Notes under the pieces: model-generated
Database searches by the model: none
What the model saw: only the letters and a program-made list of their open reading frames with translations
What the model was told of the DNA's origin: nothing
Translations under genes and position numbers: made by a program
In this document: piece by piece, positions 28,627 to 36,645 of the stretch
How the letters are laid out: every line of letters starts with the position of its first letter
Numbering within the stretch: the first letter of the stretch is position 1
NCBI RefSeq assembly: GCF_006864455.1
Contig: NZ_QHLK01000007.1
Span: 25,501-89,500, forward strand
DNA from: Campylobacter sp. MIT 97-5078
GTDB lineage: Bacteria > Campylobacterota > Campylobacteria > Campylobacterales > Campylobacteraceae
Length of the DNA stretch: 64,000 nt
Direction of reading: 5' to 3'

Positions 28627-29157
28627 ATGGCAAATGGGCTAAGAGAAATTTTACTCTTTTATCTTAAGCACCTTTATCCAGTGGATTTTTTATTTGCCTT
28701 GCTCGTTGTTTTTATCTTTATCTGCGTGCTTTTGTTTGTCGCTTTTTTGCGAAATTCCCCTATCATCGCTACCTTGCTTATCTTGTTTAATTTCATCTTT
28801 TGCTCGTGTTTAGCTGTATATGGATATCAATTCATAGACTCAAAAGTGCGTCAGCGAGCTGTGAATATAGTCAGTGAAAATTTCCATGGCAATTCAAATT
28901 TCACCCTTGACTTTAGTATCAGCAATGATTCAAAACACAATTTCAAATACTGCAAGGTTAAAGCCAAAATTTACAATCAAATCGACGCAAACGCTAGTTT
29001 TATCACGCGTTTAAAAAACGAATATATCCCCATACGCATAAAAAGCAAAACTATAGATGAGCTTTTAAAAGGACAAAGTAAAGACCAACGTATCAACTTT
29101 GAAAATTTAAGCCCTGAAAACAATTTTTCAGTAAAACTTCAAAGTGAGTGTTTTTAA
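28627..29157 (+). CDS. Membrane protein, DUF2393-like (first of a related pair)
   Basis: 176 residues with two membrane helices in the first 75 residues and a periplasmic domain of about 100 residues. Two N-glycosylation sequons lie in that domain (D-A-N-A-S; E-N-N-F-S), which supports its outside location. The next gene has the same plan (two helices, then a beta-rich domain) and starts on the last base of this stop. I think both belong to an epsilonproteobacterial DUF2393-type family but cannot confirm. C. jejuni has a similar pair beside its SPFH gene. Confidence 0.65.
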   Translation: MANGLREILLFYLKHLYPVDFLFALLVVFIFICVLLFVAFLRNSPIIATLLILFNFIFCSCLAVYGYQFIDSKVRQRAVNIVSENFHGNSNFTLDFSISNDSKHNFKYCKVKAKIYNQIDANASFITRLKNEYIPIRIKSKTIDELLKGQSKDQRINFENLSPENNFSVKLQSECF

Positions 29158-29663
29158 TGACTATCTTTCATTTTATCGTATGTATAGCATGCTTGCTTGC
29201 CTTTGTGCTAGGCTGTGTGATTATTTTTATCAAGGTAAAACAGCTTCACACTGCTATAGCGTGCTATTTTATCAATATACTCATCATTTCCATACTGATA
29301 TATTCACTCTTTTTAACCATAGAACAATACACCAAACAAGCTGAAATTTCAAATATCAAATTCGTAAGAAATCTTCGCACCGAAAGTGTTATCATCAGTG
29401 GCAGAGTAACAAATAAAACCAAATTTGACATCAACAAATGTTTTTTAGAACTCACCATAGCAAATAAAGTCGGTGGTGGCGAAGAAGCTTTTAAAGCAAA
29501 CTCGGCCAAAAATATCCAAAGAGGCTCAAAAAACAGCGTCCGTTATGATATAGAGATCATCAAAACCCTGCCCGGAAACACTTACAAAGACTTTAAAGCT
29601 CAAATTCCCTTTCCACCGCAGTTTATAAATGTCGAGTTTTATCATCTTTTACATTGTATATAA
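29157..29663 (+). CDS. Membrane protein, DUF2393-like (second of a related pair)
   Basis: 168 residues. The ATG at 29157 shares a base with the upstream stop (TAATG); a GTG three codons earlier is less likely. Two hydrophobic segments (about 3-25 and 37-57) and a beta-rich domain with the FxVSG-like line VIISGRVTNKTKFDINKCFLEL in two parts, as in small extracytoplasmic domains. Same architecture as the gene before it, suggesting duplication or a heteromeric complex. Function unknown. Confidence 0.62.
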   Translation: MTIFHFIVCIACLLAFVLGCVIIFIKVKQLHTAIACYFINILIISILIYSLFLTIEQYTKQAEISNIKFVRNLRTESVIISGRVTNKTKFDINKCFLELTIANKVGGGEEAFKANSAKNIQRGSKNSVRYDIEIIKTLPGNTYKDFKAQIPFPPQFINVEFYHLLHCI

Positions 29664-29846
29664 ACTCTTTTCAATTTTTATATCATTATAAAAAATATAA
29701 ATTTTATATTTTTGCGGATTGTTTTATTTAACTTGCAATGACAAAACCGCCTAAAAACTAAAATTCTGTCTTTGTGGAAGCAATCCTTATCAATTCTGCT
29801 TTTTTCTTCTCCTAATTTCTTTTCAATTTATCAATATTTTCAAAAG

Positions 29847-29864
29847 TTGGAACACTTCTTGCTT
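29847..29864 (+). promoter_or_regulatory. Sigma-54 (RpoN) promoter of flgE
   Basis: TTGGAAC ACTTC TTGCTT with GG (29849-50) and GC (29861-62) separated by 10 nt. Expected start near 29873, which puts the ATG at 29900 inside the transcript and excludes a TTG at 29870. Confidence 0.88.
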
Positions 29865-29899
29865 ATGTATTGCAAACAATATTTCATAAAGGATTCACT

Positions 29900-32572
29900 A
29901 TGATGAGATCACTTTGGTCTGGAGTATCTGGACTTAGAATGCACCAAATCGGTATGGATGTTGAGGGTAATAACATCGCCAATGTTAGCACCAACGGCTT
30001 TAAATACTCTCGCGTTAATTACAGCACTATGTTTTCTCAAACTATGGCTATTGCTACACGTCCAACAGGCGAACTAGGCGGACAAAATGCGATGCAAATC
30101 GGGCTTGGCGTAAATGCAAATTCAACTTATCGTATCCACTCACAAGGAAGTATCACAAGAACAGACAGCAACTATGATATAGCGATAAATGGAAACGGAT
30201 TTTTCTTAGTCAGTAATGATGGCGGAAATAACAAATACCTCACAAGAGACGGTGCATTTAATGTCGATGCGGCTGGAAATTTTGTCAATGCTTCAGGTTA
30301 TGTCGTGCAAGGTTGGGTAAGAAACCCTACCACAGGACGCGTTGATACCACCGTGCCAGCAGGCAATATCAGTTGGGATCCAGCTATGCAACTTCCAGCA
30401 AATCCAAGCTCACAAATTTATCTTAATGCTTCTTTAAATAGTGGCTTAAAGATTGATGAAGCAACTTCAAGAGTGATTTATAGCCTTGATTCAGTGTATA
30501 ATTACAACACTAAAACAGGACAAACTATTAATGAAAATGATAGTGGCACAACACAGTTTTATACTACTTCAAACAACGAACAAGCCGTAACTGAAAAAGG
30601 TGTGGATTTTGCTTCTTTGTTTGATGGTGATTCATATAAAAGTTTAAATGTCCGCGATGGACAAGGTATTTGGATGAGTTTTGCTGATGCTGAGTTTAGC
30701 ACAAATAAACAAGGTGTAGCCGCTTTTGATCCGAATTTACAACAAACTCAAACAGCTGCATTTTGGGGAAGCACAACTAATGGCGTAACACCAAATACCG
30801 TAAATTTAGACATCACGATAAATGGTGTGGCTATACAAAATAACACTATTACCAGCCTTGATCAAGCAATTCAATATATCAACACTTTCACCGCAGCCAC
30901 AGACACTAGAGAAGGCACAGGTGTAAGAGCGGTAAAAAATGCTGATGGTTCTGGTATCGATTTTATCAATACCAACGCGAACGGCACTACTGATAGTATG
31001 AAAAATATCAATTTAGTAGTCAATGCTGCCAACACAGCTGGCGAATATCATACACTCACTTGGAATGCAGCTACTAACAATTTTACTTCAGCTGCTTTGA
31101 CAAGAACTCAAGTCAATGGGGTAACTCCATCTTTATGGATGGCTGATAATGTCAATGTTACCGCTACTGTAGCTAATAATGCTGTGACTTTTACTGCTGG
31201 TGCGACTTTAGCCACTCCTGCTGGAGCAAATTTAACTCTTAACAGCGCGCAAGTCATTACCGCACACAAATACACTTACAGCTCTTCAGCTCAAACTTTG
31301 CCACCAATGATCAATCCAGATGGCGGAATGCAGTATGTTAGAGGTGTGCAACAAGCAGGTGGTAATTTTCAGTGGCCAGCTACTGCTGAAGGTGTAGCTT
31401 CACAAAACTACTATGAAGCTGTCATGAATGGTAGTCTTAAAAACAATGCAGCAAGGGTGTTTCACTCAACAGAAGACTTAAGAGAGCTTTTACAAAGAGA
31501 TGCGAGGTATGGGGTTGATTATGATGGTAGCGGTATCCACGATACAGGTGATCTTAATGAAAAAGTAAAGGTTGTAGTCAATGAAAATGGAAACTATGTG
31601 ATCTCAAATCCAAACGAAACGACTACAACACCAGCTTTAACAGAGAATAATGGTGCTTTATCAAATCCTTTAACCGCTGATCCTAAAAATATGAATTTCC
31701 AAGCTACAGAGTATCAAGACGCAGCTGGAACGATTAGCAAAAACACAGCCTTTTCAAATGTCTTTCAAGGCTGGGAAGGCAATCTTAACACCGGCACAGC
31801 AAACAAATCCACCAAAGACTTAGCCTTAAGTGCTTTTGGAGCTTCTTTGCAAGTCTTTGACTCTTTAGGAACCTCTCATCTTATCGGTGTTGAGTGGGTA
31901 AAACAATCCACCACGCTTGATGGAGGTAATGAATGGCAAATGATTATAAAAGTGCCAGAACCTGCCACGATCAACACCACAGGCGATGGTCCAACAAACA
32001 TAGTCGTAGGAAGTGTGCGTTTTGGTAATGATGGCTCTTTGATCTCATATAGCCCAAGAACGATCAATTTCAGCGGAAACAACGGTTCAGCACCAAATCA
32101 ACAAATTTCTTTGAATTTAGGTTCTTCTGGGGACTTTGATGGACTTGTCAGCAACGATCAAACCTCAGCCTTACAAAAACAACAAACAGATGGTTATAAA
32201 CCTGGTTCTTTAAGACAAGGTGCGGAAAACATCCGCGTAGATCAACAAGGCAATATCATCGGAACCTTTGATAATGGTGTTCAACTTGTCCTCGCTCGTG
32301 TAGCTATGGGTAATGTAACAAATGATGCTGGACTTGAAGATACGGGAGGCAATCTCTACCGCATCAGCGCAAACTCTGGGGACTTAACCATAGGCACTTC
32401 AGGCACAGGTGGACGAGGCACAATGCAAACTTCAGCACTTGAAAGTTCAAATGCTGATCTTAGCACAAGCTTAACAAATCTCATCATCATACAAAGAGCG
32501 TATCAAGCAAACTCAAAAACGATCACAACAAGCGATCAGTTGCTTAACACGCTCATACAGCTTAAACAATAA
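29900..32572 (+). CDS. flgE: Flagellar hook protein FlgE
   Basis: 890 residues, the long Campylobacter-type hook protein. The N-terminus MMRSLWSGVSGLRMHQIGMD with VEGNNIANVSTNGFKYSR is the rod/hook signature that forms the D0 coil, and the C-terminus (SNADLSTSLTNLIIIQRAYQ, then TTSDQLLNTLIQLKQ) is the matching half. Between lie large D1-D4 surface domains, with NADGSGIDFINTNA and LQVFDSLGTSHLIGVEWV. The start is taken as the first ATG behind AAAGGA; the open frame begins ten codons earlier with a TTG that precedes the predicted transcript start. Under RpoN control through the site at 29847-29864. Confidence 0.95.
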   Translation: MMRSLWSGVSGLRMHQIGMDVEGNNIANVSTNGFKYSRVNYSTMFSQTMAIATRPTGELGGQNAMQIGLGVNANSTYRIHSQGSITRTDSNYDIAINGNGFFLVSNDGGNNKYLTRDGAFNVDAAGNFVNASGYVVQGWVRNPTTGRVDTTVPAGNISWDPAMQLPANPSSQIYLNASLNSGLKIDEATSRVIYSLDSVYNYNTKTGQTINENDSGTTQFYTTSNNEQAVTEKGVDFASLFDGDSYKSLNVRDGQGIWMSFADAEFSTNKQGVAAFDPNLQQTQTAAFWGSTTNGVTPNTVNLDITINGVAIQNNTITSLDQAIQYINTFTAATDTREGTGVRAVKNADGSGIDFINTNANGTTDSMKNINLVVNAANTAGEYHTLTWNAATNNFTSAALTRTQVNGVTPSLWMADNVNVTATVANNAVTFTAGATLATPAGANLTLNSAQVITAHKYTYSSSAQTLPPMINPDGGMQYVRGVQQAGGNFQWPATAEGVASQNYYEAVMNGSLKNNAARVFHSTEDLRELLQRDARYGVDYDGSGIHDTGDLNEKVKVVVNENGNYVISNPNETTTTPALTENNGALSNPLTADPKNMNFQATEYQDAAGTISKNTAFSNVFQGWEGNLNTGTANKSTKDLALSAFGASLQVFDSLGTSHLIGVEWVKQSTTLDGGNEWQMIIKVPEPATINTTGDGPTNIVVGSVRFGNDGSLISYSPRTINFSGNNGSAPNQQISLNLGSSGDFDGLVSNDQTSALQKQQTDGYKPGSLRQGAENIRVDQQGNIIGTFDNGVQLVLARVAMGNVTNDAGLEDTGGNLYRISANSGDLTIGTSGTGGRGTMQTSALESSNADLSTSLTNLIIIQRAYQANSKTITTSDQLLNTLIQLKQ

Positions 32573-32589
32573 GCTTTTAAGCTAAGACT

Positions 32590-32613
32590 AGCCTAGTCTA
32601 TATAGACTGGGCT
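32590..32613 (+). terminator. Inverted repeat after flgE, probable terminator
   Basis: AGCCTAGTCTA (32590-32600), TA, TAGACTGGGCT (32603-32613): an 11-nt dyad with one G-U pair, 17 bp after the stop. The tract after it (TCTTGCTTGC) is only moderately T-rich. Confidence 0.55.
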
Positions 32614-32654
32614 TCTTGCTTGCTTTATATGATGAGAAAGTTTAGAAAGTAAAT

Positions 32655-32672
32655 TTGGAATGAAATTTGCTT
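32655..32672 (+). promoter_or_regulatory. Sigma-54 (RpoN) promoter without a following gene
   Basis: TTGGAAT GAAAT TTGCTT: GG at 32657-58 and GC at 32669-70 with 10 nt between, the same layout as the flgE and 15.9-kb sites. Expected start near 32681. Downstream on this strand the longest ATG frame before 33000 is 14 codons; instead a series of hairpins follows. Confidence 0.68.
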
Positions 32673-32680
32673 AAAAAGTA

Positions 32681-32997
32681 AGTTTTAAATATTTTTTTGC
32701 GAAGCGAAATGAAATGAAAAATTTAAGCTGATTTTAAAGAGCTGATAAAAGCTTCTTAAAGGTCCGGAGCATCCTTTGTCTTCCTTAAATTTCCACTCCG
32801 GATCTTTGAGAGGCTTTTTTAAGCCTTGCTTTACAAGTCTATGATGTAGCCTTGTAATACGAGACTTTTTGTGGGCTTGACAAACCTTCAATCTATTGCA
32901 AACTCGCTCTTTTTTAAGAGTGGGTTGCAAAGATAAGCCTAAATGAAAAACACACTGGCTAAGTGTTCAATTTCATTGTTAGACTGAACAAAACAAG
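32681..32997 (+). ncRNA. Structured non-coding region, candidate RpoN-dependent RNA
   Basis: The whole gap 32573-32997 is 425 bp without a credible gene. After the sigma-54 site come hairpins: 12 bp (32758-32769 with 32796-32807, one G-U), 6 bp with a UUUU loop (AGGCTT/AAGCCT, 32811-32826), 7 bp (TTACAAG/CTTGTAA, 32831-32857), 15 bp with one bulged A (32896-32911 with 32916-32930), and ACACT/AGTGT (32952-32966). The density of stems is far above other gaps in this window. It could be a small RNA or a dispersed repeat. An 81-codon frame on the reverse strand (32685-32930) lacks a good start context. No known RNA family was recognised. Confidence 0.4.
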
Positions 32998-33408
32998 CTA
33001 TATGCTTTTTGTGATGTTTTTATTATTTATGAGTAAATTTTTAAGTAAAACCCCATCAACTCCTAGTTTATAGGCTTTTTCAAGTTCTTTTAAATGTGGC
33101 ACGAGAAGCAAAATTTTACTATCAAAAAGATAAAATTCAGCCATTTTGCTTGCCTTTTGGGCTAAGTTTTCATCTTTAAGCAAGATAAAGCTTGCTTTTA
33201 GAGCATTGGCAAGTAAAATTTCATTTTCATTTTGAGCTAGGATAGCAAATTTAAAGCCTTTTTCAAGGCAAAGCTTGATGAAGTTTTCATTATATTTGAA
33301 GCAAAATACATTATTTTCATCTTTTTTATCATCACTTTTCAGCTCATTTTGGCTAGAAATTTGCTTAAAATTAAAACTTTGTATGAGTCTGTGTCCAAAG
33401 ATTAGCAT
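32998..33408 (-). CDS. Hypothetical protein downstream of rsmG
   Basis: 136 residues, no signal peptide. An alpha/beta layout with strands such as FKFAILAQNENEILLANAL, SFILLKD and KILLLVPHLKELEKAYKLGVDGVLL in sequence; the last part reads like a TIM-barrel or Rossmann strand-turn (GVDGVLL). No catalytic motif is obvious. It follows rsmG by 55 bp on the same strand, so it is probably the third gene of a ribA-rsmG operon. Start ATG behind AAAGGGATAAAG. Function unknown. Confidence 0.65.
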   Translation of the reverse strand: MLIFGHRLIQSFNFKQISSQNELKSDDKKDENNVFCFKYNENFIKLCLEKGFKFAILAQNENEILLANALKASFILLKDENLAQKASKMAEFYLFDSKILLLVPHLKELEKAYKLGVDGVLLKNLLINNKNITKSI

Positions 33409-33463
33409 CTTTATCCCTTTAGTAAATTTTGTTTAGCTTTATCTTTTATAAGCTTTTATAACT

Positions 33464-34051
33464 TCATAATGCCTTTAACGCTTCAGTTCCCTTGATAAAA
33501 CAATATTTTCTTTGTTTGTCATTGATAATTTCAACTTCTTTTAAGTGTATAAGCTCATTTTCAAGCTCACTTCCTTTATAAAGCACAAAGAGCGAATTTA
33601 CATCAAAAAAACCTTCACAAAGCTTGATAAGTGGCTCAACTCTCATTAAGGCTCTTGAGGTGATGAGATCGGCTTTAAATTTAGGCTTAAAAAGCTCGAT
33701 TTTTTCTTTATGAATATGCAAATTTGTAAGCTTTAAACGCGTTTTTACAAGCCTTAAAAAGGCTGATTTTTTAGCATTTGGCTCAAAAAGATGAAAATCA
33801 GCCCTTAGAAAAAAAGCCAAAAAAAGAGCTGGAAAACCCGCTCCAGAGCCTATATCAACCGCTGTTTTAACAAAACTAAAGTCTTTAAAATCAAGCACCT
33901 TTATACTATCGTTAATTTCTTTATCTAAGTCTTTAAAATGACTAAGATTATGCACTTTGTTAAATTCACTTAAAAGTGTTTTGTATTCTAAACATTGATT
34001 TTCAAACTTTTTTTGTTCGCTTAAACTTAGCTTTTTGATATACTCAAACAT
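33464..34051 (-). CDS. rsmG: 16S rRNA (guanine-N7) methyltransferase RsmG (GidB)
   Basis: 195 residues. SAM-binding motif I is VDIGSGAGFPAL, followed by LFEPNAKKSAFL (motif II acidic end) and ITSRALMRVEPL. It methylates G527 of 16S rRNA; loss gives low-level streptomycin resistance. Starts one base after the ribA stop, so coupled. Slightly short for the family (about 200-210 residues). Confidence 0.93.
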   Translation of the reverse strand: MFEYIKKLSLSEQKKFENQCLEYKTLLSEFNKVHNLSHFKDLDKEINDSIKVLDFKDFSFVKTAVDIGSGAGFPALFLAFFLRADFHLFEPNAKKSAFLRLVKTRLKLTNLHIHKEKIELFKPKFKADLITSRALMRVEPLIKLCEGFFDVNSLFVLYKGSELENELIHLKEVEIINDKQRKYCFIKGTEALKAL

Positions 34052-34052
34052 C

Positions 34053-34628
34053 TTAAAGCAAATGTCCCATTTGTTCTTGTTTAACTTTAAGATAAGCTTC
34101 GTTAAAGAGGTTTGCTTTGATTAAAATCGGAATTCTTTGAAGCACCTTAACGCCTAAACTATCAAGCTTTAAAGGATTATTTGTAAGCAAATTCACTTCT
34201 TTGATCTTATAATACTTCAATATAAAATCAACGATTTCATAATGCCTCTCATCAGCCTTAAAACCAAGCTTGAGATTAGCTTCTATGGTATTTAAACCAC
34301 AATCTTGCAAGGCATAAGCATTGACTTTGTTAAAAAGCCCTATTCCACGCCCTTCTTGCCTAAGATAAATAATCAAACCGCTGTTTTTTTCTATATAATC
34401 AAGTGCAAATTCAAGCTGGGGACCGCAATCGCATTTTAAACTTCCTAAAGCATCTCCTGTAAGGCATTCTGAATGAATTCTCATATTTACAGCACCTTTT
34501 AAATCACCTTTTATGATACATAAATGTTCTTTTTCTTCGCCATTTGCAAGCTTTTCTTTAAAACTTTGAATTTGAAACTGCCCAAATTTACTCGGCAAAT
34601 TTGCTTGATTTGAAATTTTTATATCCAA
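34053..34628 (-). CDS. ribA: GTP cyclohydrolase II RibA (single-domain)
   Basis: 191 residues; opens GTP at the first step of riboflavin synthesis. Zinc cysteines are in CLTGDALGSLKCDCGPQ (C-x10-C-x-C), with YLRQEGRGIGL as the catalytic loop (Tyr and Arg). No DHBP synthase domain is attached, unlike RibBA fusions. The start is TTG with AAGGA 7 nt in front. Promoter at 34671-34676, divergent from hemB. Confidence 0.94.
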   Translation of the reverse strand: MDIKISNQANLPSKFGQFQIQSFKEKLANGEEKEHLCIIKGDLKGAVNMRIHSECLTGDALGSLKCDCGPQLEFALDYIEKNSGLIIYLRQEGRGIGLFNKVNAYALQDCGLNTIEANLKLGFKADERHYEIVDFILKYYKIKEVNLLTNNPLKLDSLGVKVLQRIPILIKANLFNEAYLKVKQEQMGHLL

Positions 34629-34657
34629 AATTAAGTCCTTATCAAAATAAAATATGT

Positions 34658-34663
34658 TAAAAT
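34658..34663 (+). promoter_or_regulatory. Extended -10 promoter of hemB
   Basis: TGT TAAAAT, 33-38 bp before the hemB ATG, in the 67-bp divergent gap. Confidence 0.55.
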
Positions 34664-34670
34664 TCGTGTG

Positions 34671-34676
34671 ATTTTA
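34671..34676 (-). promoter_or_regulatory. Extended -10 promoter of ribA-rsmG
   Basis: The reverse strand reads TGG TAAAAT, 43-48 bp before the ribA TTG. It overlaps the hemB start region, so the two promoters may interfere. Confidence 0.5.
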
Positions 34677-34695
34677 CCAAAAAAAAGGAAATTAA

Positions 34696-35682
34696 ATGTT
34701 TAAAAGACTAAGAAGATTGCGAATGAATGAAAATTTAAGGGCTATGTTAAAAGAAACTTCTCTGAAAATAGAGGATTTTATCTATCCGCTTTTTGTGGTA
34801 AATGGCAACAACATTAAAAAAGAAGTTCCTTCAATGCCCGGCGTTTTTCAGCTTAGCATTGATGAGCTTTTAAAAGAGTGCAAGGAGCTTGTAAGCTTAA
34901 ATATCAAGGCGATCATACTTTTTGGAGTAATAGAAAACGAGCTAAAAGATAGTTGTGGGAGCGAAGCGCTTGATGAAAATTCACTTATTGCAAGAGCTAT
35001 TAAGGCTATTAAGGTTGAGTATCCACAACTTTTTATCATTACCGATCTTTGCTTTTGTGAATACACCGATCATGGGCATTGTGGTATCATTGATCCGCAC
35101 ACTAAAAGCGTGGCAAATGATCTTACCCTTGAAATTTCAGCCAAACAAGCCCTTGTTCATGCAAGAGCTGGAGTTGATATGATCGCACCTAGTGGTATGA
35201 TGGATGGCATTATCGCTACTTTGAGAAAAGCTCTTGATGAAAATGGTTTTGAAAACCTGCCTATAATGGCGTATTCGACTAAATTTGCTTCAGCTTTTTA
35301 TGGACCTTTTAGAGATGTGGCTGAGTCTGCTCCAAGCTATGGGGACAGAAAAAGCTATCAAATGGACTATGCTAATGCCAAAGAAGCACTTTTAGAAAGC
35401 CTTGAAGATGAGCAACAAGGTGCTGATATACTTATGGTAAAACCAGCCCTTGCATATCTTGATATCATTAAAGAACTCACTCATCACACTTTGCTCCCAC
35501 TTTGTGTATATAATGTCAGTGGCGAATACGCTTTATTAAAAGCTGGTGCAAAGCTAGGCGTGATAGAGTATGAAAAGCTAATGATAGAAACTATGATCGG
35601 CTTTAAACGAGCTGGAGCAAAACTTATCATCAGCTACCACACTAAAGAAGTAGCAAAATTGATAAAAGAGGGGAAAATTTAA
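34696..35682 (+). CDS. hemB: Delta-aminolevulinic acid dehydratase (porphobilinogen synthase)
   Basis: 328 residues; condenses two 5-aminolevulinate molecules to porphobilinogen in haem synthesis. The metal-site segment [12 protein letters not shown] retains its cysteines (zinc type). The two Schiff-base lysines are in [17 protein letters not shown] and [12 protein letters not shown]. Start behind AAAAAAGGAAATTAA. Followed 63 bp later by argF with its own promoter; the hemB-argF neighbourhood beside ribA-rsmG matches C. jejuni. Confidence 0.96.
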   Translation: MFKRLRRLRMNENLRAMLKETSLKIEDFIYPLFVVNGNNIKKEVPSMPGVFQLSIDELLKECKELVSLNIKAIILFGVIENELKDSCGSEALDENSLIARAIKAIKVEYPQLFIITDLCFCEYTDHGHCGIIDPHTKSVANDLTLEISAKQALVHARAGVDMIAPSGMMDGIIATLRKALDENGFENLPIMAYSTKFASAFYGPFRDVAESAPSYGDRKSYQMDYANAKEALLESLEDEQQGADILMVKPALAYLDIIKELTHHTLLPLCVYNVSGEYALLKAGAKLGVIEYEKLMIETMIGFKRAGAKLIISYHTKEVAKLIKEGKI

Positions 35683-35713
35683 GGAAAAAAAGCAAAAAAG
35701 AGCGAACTTTTGC

Positions 35714-35719
35714 TATAAT
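35714..35719 (+). promoter_or_regulatory. Extended -10 promoter of argF
   Basis: TGC TATAAT, 27-32 bp before the argF ATG. No ARG box was recognised. Confidence 0.6.
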
Positions 35720-35745
35720 TTTAATTTGCGTGAGAAAGGATAATC

Positions 35746-36645
35746 ATGAGGCATTGTTTGACTTTAAGGGATTTTAATAAAGATGAAATTTTAGCTCTTG
35801 TAGCTAAGGCTAGCGAGCTTAAAAAAAATCCGCAAAAATTGCTTATTGATAAAACTTTGGCGATGATTTTTGAGAAAAACTCCACACGCACTAGAATGGC
35901 TTTTGAGCTTGGTATTACTCAGCTTGGTGGCAAAGCTTTATTTTTAAGCTCAAATGACTTACAATTAAGCCGTGGCGAGCCTATAAAAGATACGGCTAGG
36001 GTTATTGCAAGTATGGTTGATTTTGTAATGCTTAGGGTAAATTCTCACGAAACCTTACTTGAATTTGTTAAATACTCCAAAGCACCTGTCATCAATGGCT
36101 TAAGTGATTTGTATCACCCAACTCAAGTTTTAGGGGATTTGCTTACCATTAAAGAATATGGCAAAAAAGGCAAAATCGCTTATATAGGCGATAGTAACAA
36201 TATGTGCAATTCTTGGCTTATCGTAGCTTCAATCCTTGGCTTTGAGCTTAGCATTGCTACACCAAAAGGTTATGAGATTGATGAAAATGTGCTTGAATTT
36301 GCACTGAATGAGGCTAAAAAATCAGGTGCAAAACTCAACTTTACAAATGATAAATTTAAAGCTCTAGCCGACAAAGAAGTCATCATCACTGATACTTGGA
36401 TTTCTATGGGACAAGAAGCTGAAAAAGCAAAGAGGCTTAAAGACTTTGAAGGTTTTATTATCGATGAAGAAGCGATGAAAAAAGCTGAAAAAGAAGCGAT
36501 TTTCTTGCACTGCTTACCAGCATATAGAGGCTATGAAGTAAGCGAAGAGGTATTTGAAGCTCATAGCAAAGAGATATTTGATGAAGCGGTAAATAGGCTT
36601 TTTGTTGTAAAGTCTTTACTTTGTTTTTTAGATGCCCATCGCTAA
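35746..36645 (+). CDS. argF: Ornithine carbamoyltransferase
   Basis: 299 residues. Carbamoyl-phosphate motif STRTRMAFE, then LRVNSHETL, HPTQVLGD (the OTC family HPxQ), DSNNMCNSW with the ornithine contacts, and HCLPAYRGYEVSEEVFE at the active site. It makes citrulline in arginine synthesis. Start ATG behind GAAAGGATAATC. Its last four bases overlap the end of the anion transporter gene on the other strand. Confidence 0.95.
   Translation: MRHCLTLRDFNKDEILALVAKASELKKNPQKLLIDKTLAMIFEKNSTRTRMAFELGITQLGGKALFLSSNDLQLSRGEPIKDTARVIASMVDFVMLRVNSHETLLEFVKYSKAPVINGLSDLYHPTQVLGDLLTIKEYGKKGKIAYIGDSNNMCNSWLIVASILGFELSIATPKGYEIDENVLEFALNEAKKSGAKLNFTNDKFKALADKEVIITDTWISMGQEAEKAKRLKDFEGFIIDEEAMKKAEKEAIFLHCLPAYRGYEVSEEVFEAHSKEIFDEAVNRLFVVKSLLCFLDAHR

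Noticed and set aside
29870..29899. TTG start ten codons before the flgE ATG
   Set aside because: It lies upstream of the transcript start predicted from the sigma-54 site, and the ATG has the ribosome site and the conserved MMRSLWSG end.
32685..32930. 81-codon open frame on the reverse strand in the gap after flgE
   Set aside because: No good ribosome site, very basic composition, and its bases coincide with the hairpins, which suggests that structure rather than coding shapes the sequence. Kept only as an alternative in the ncRNA entry.
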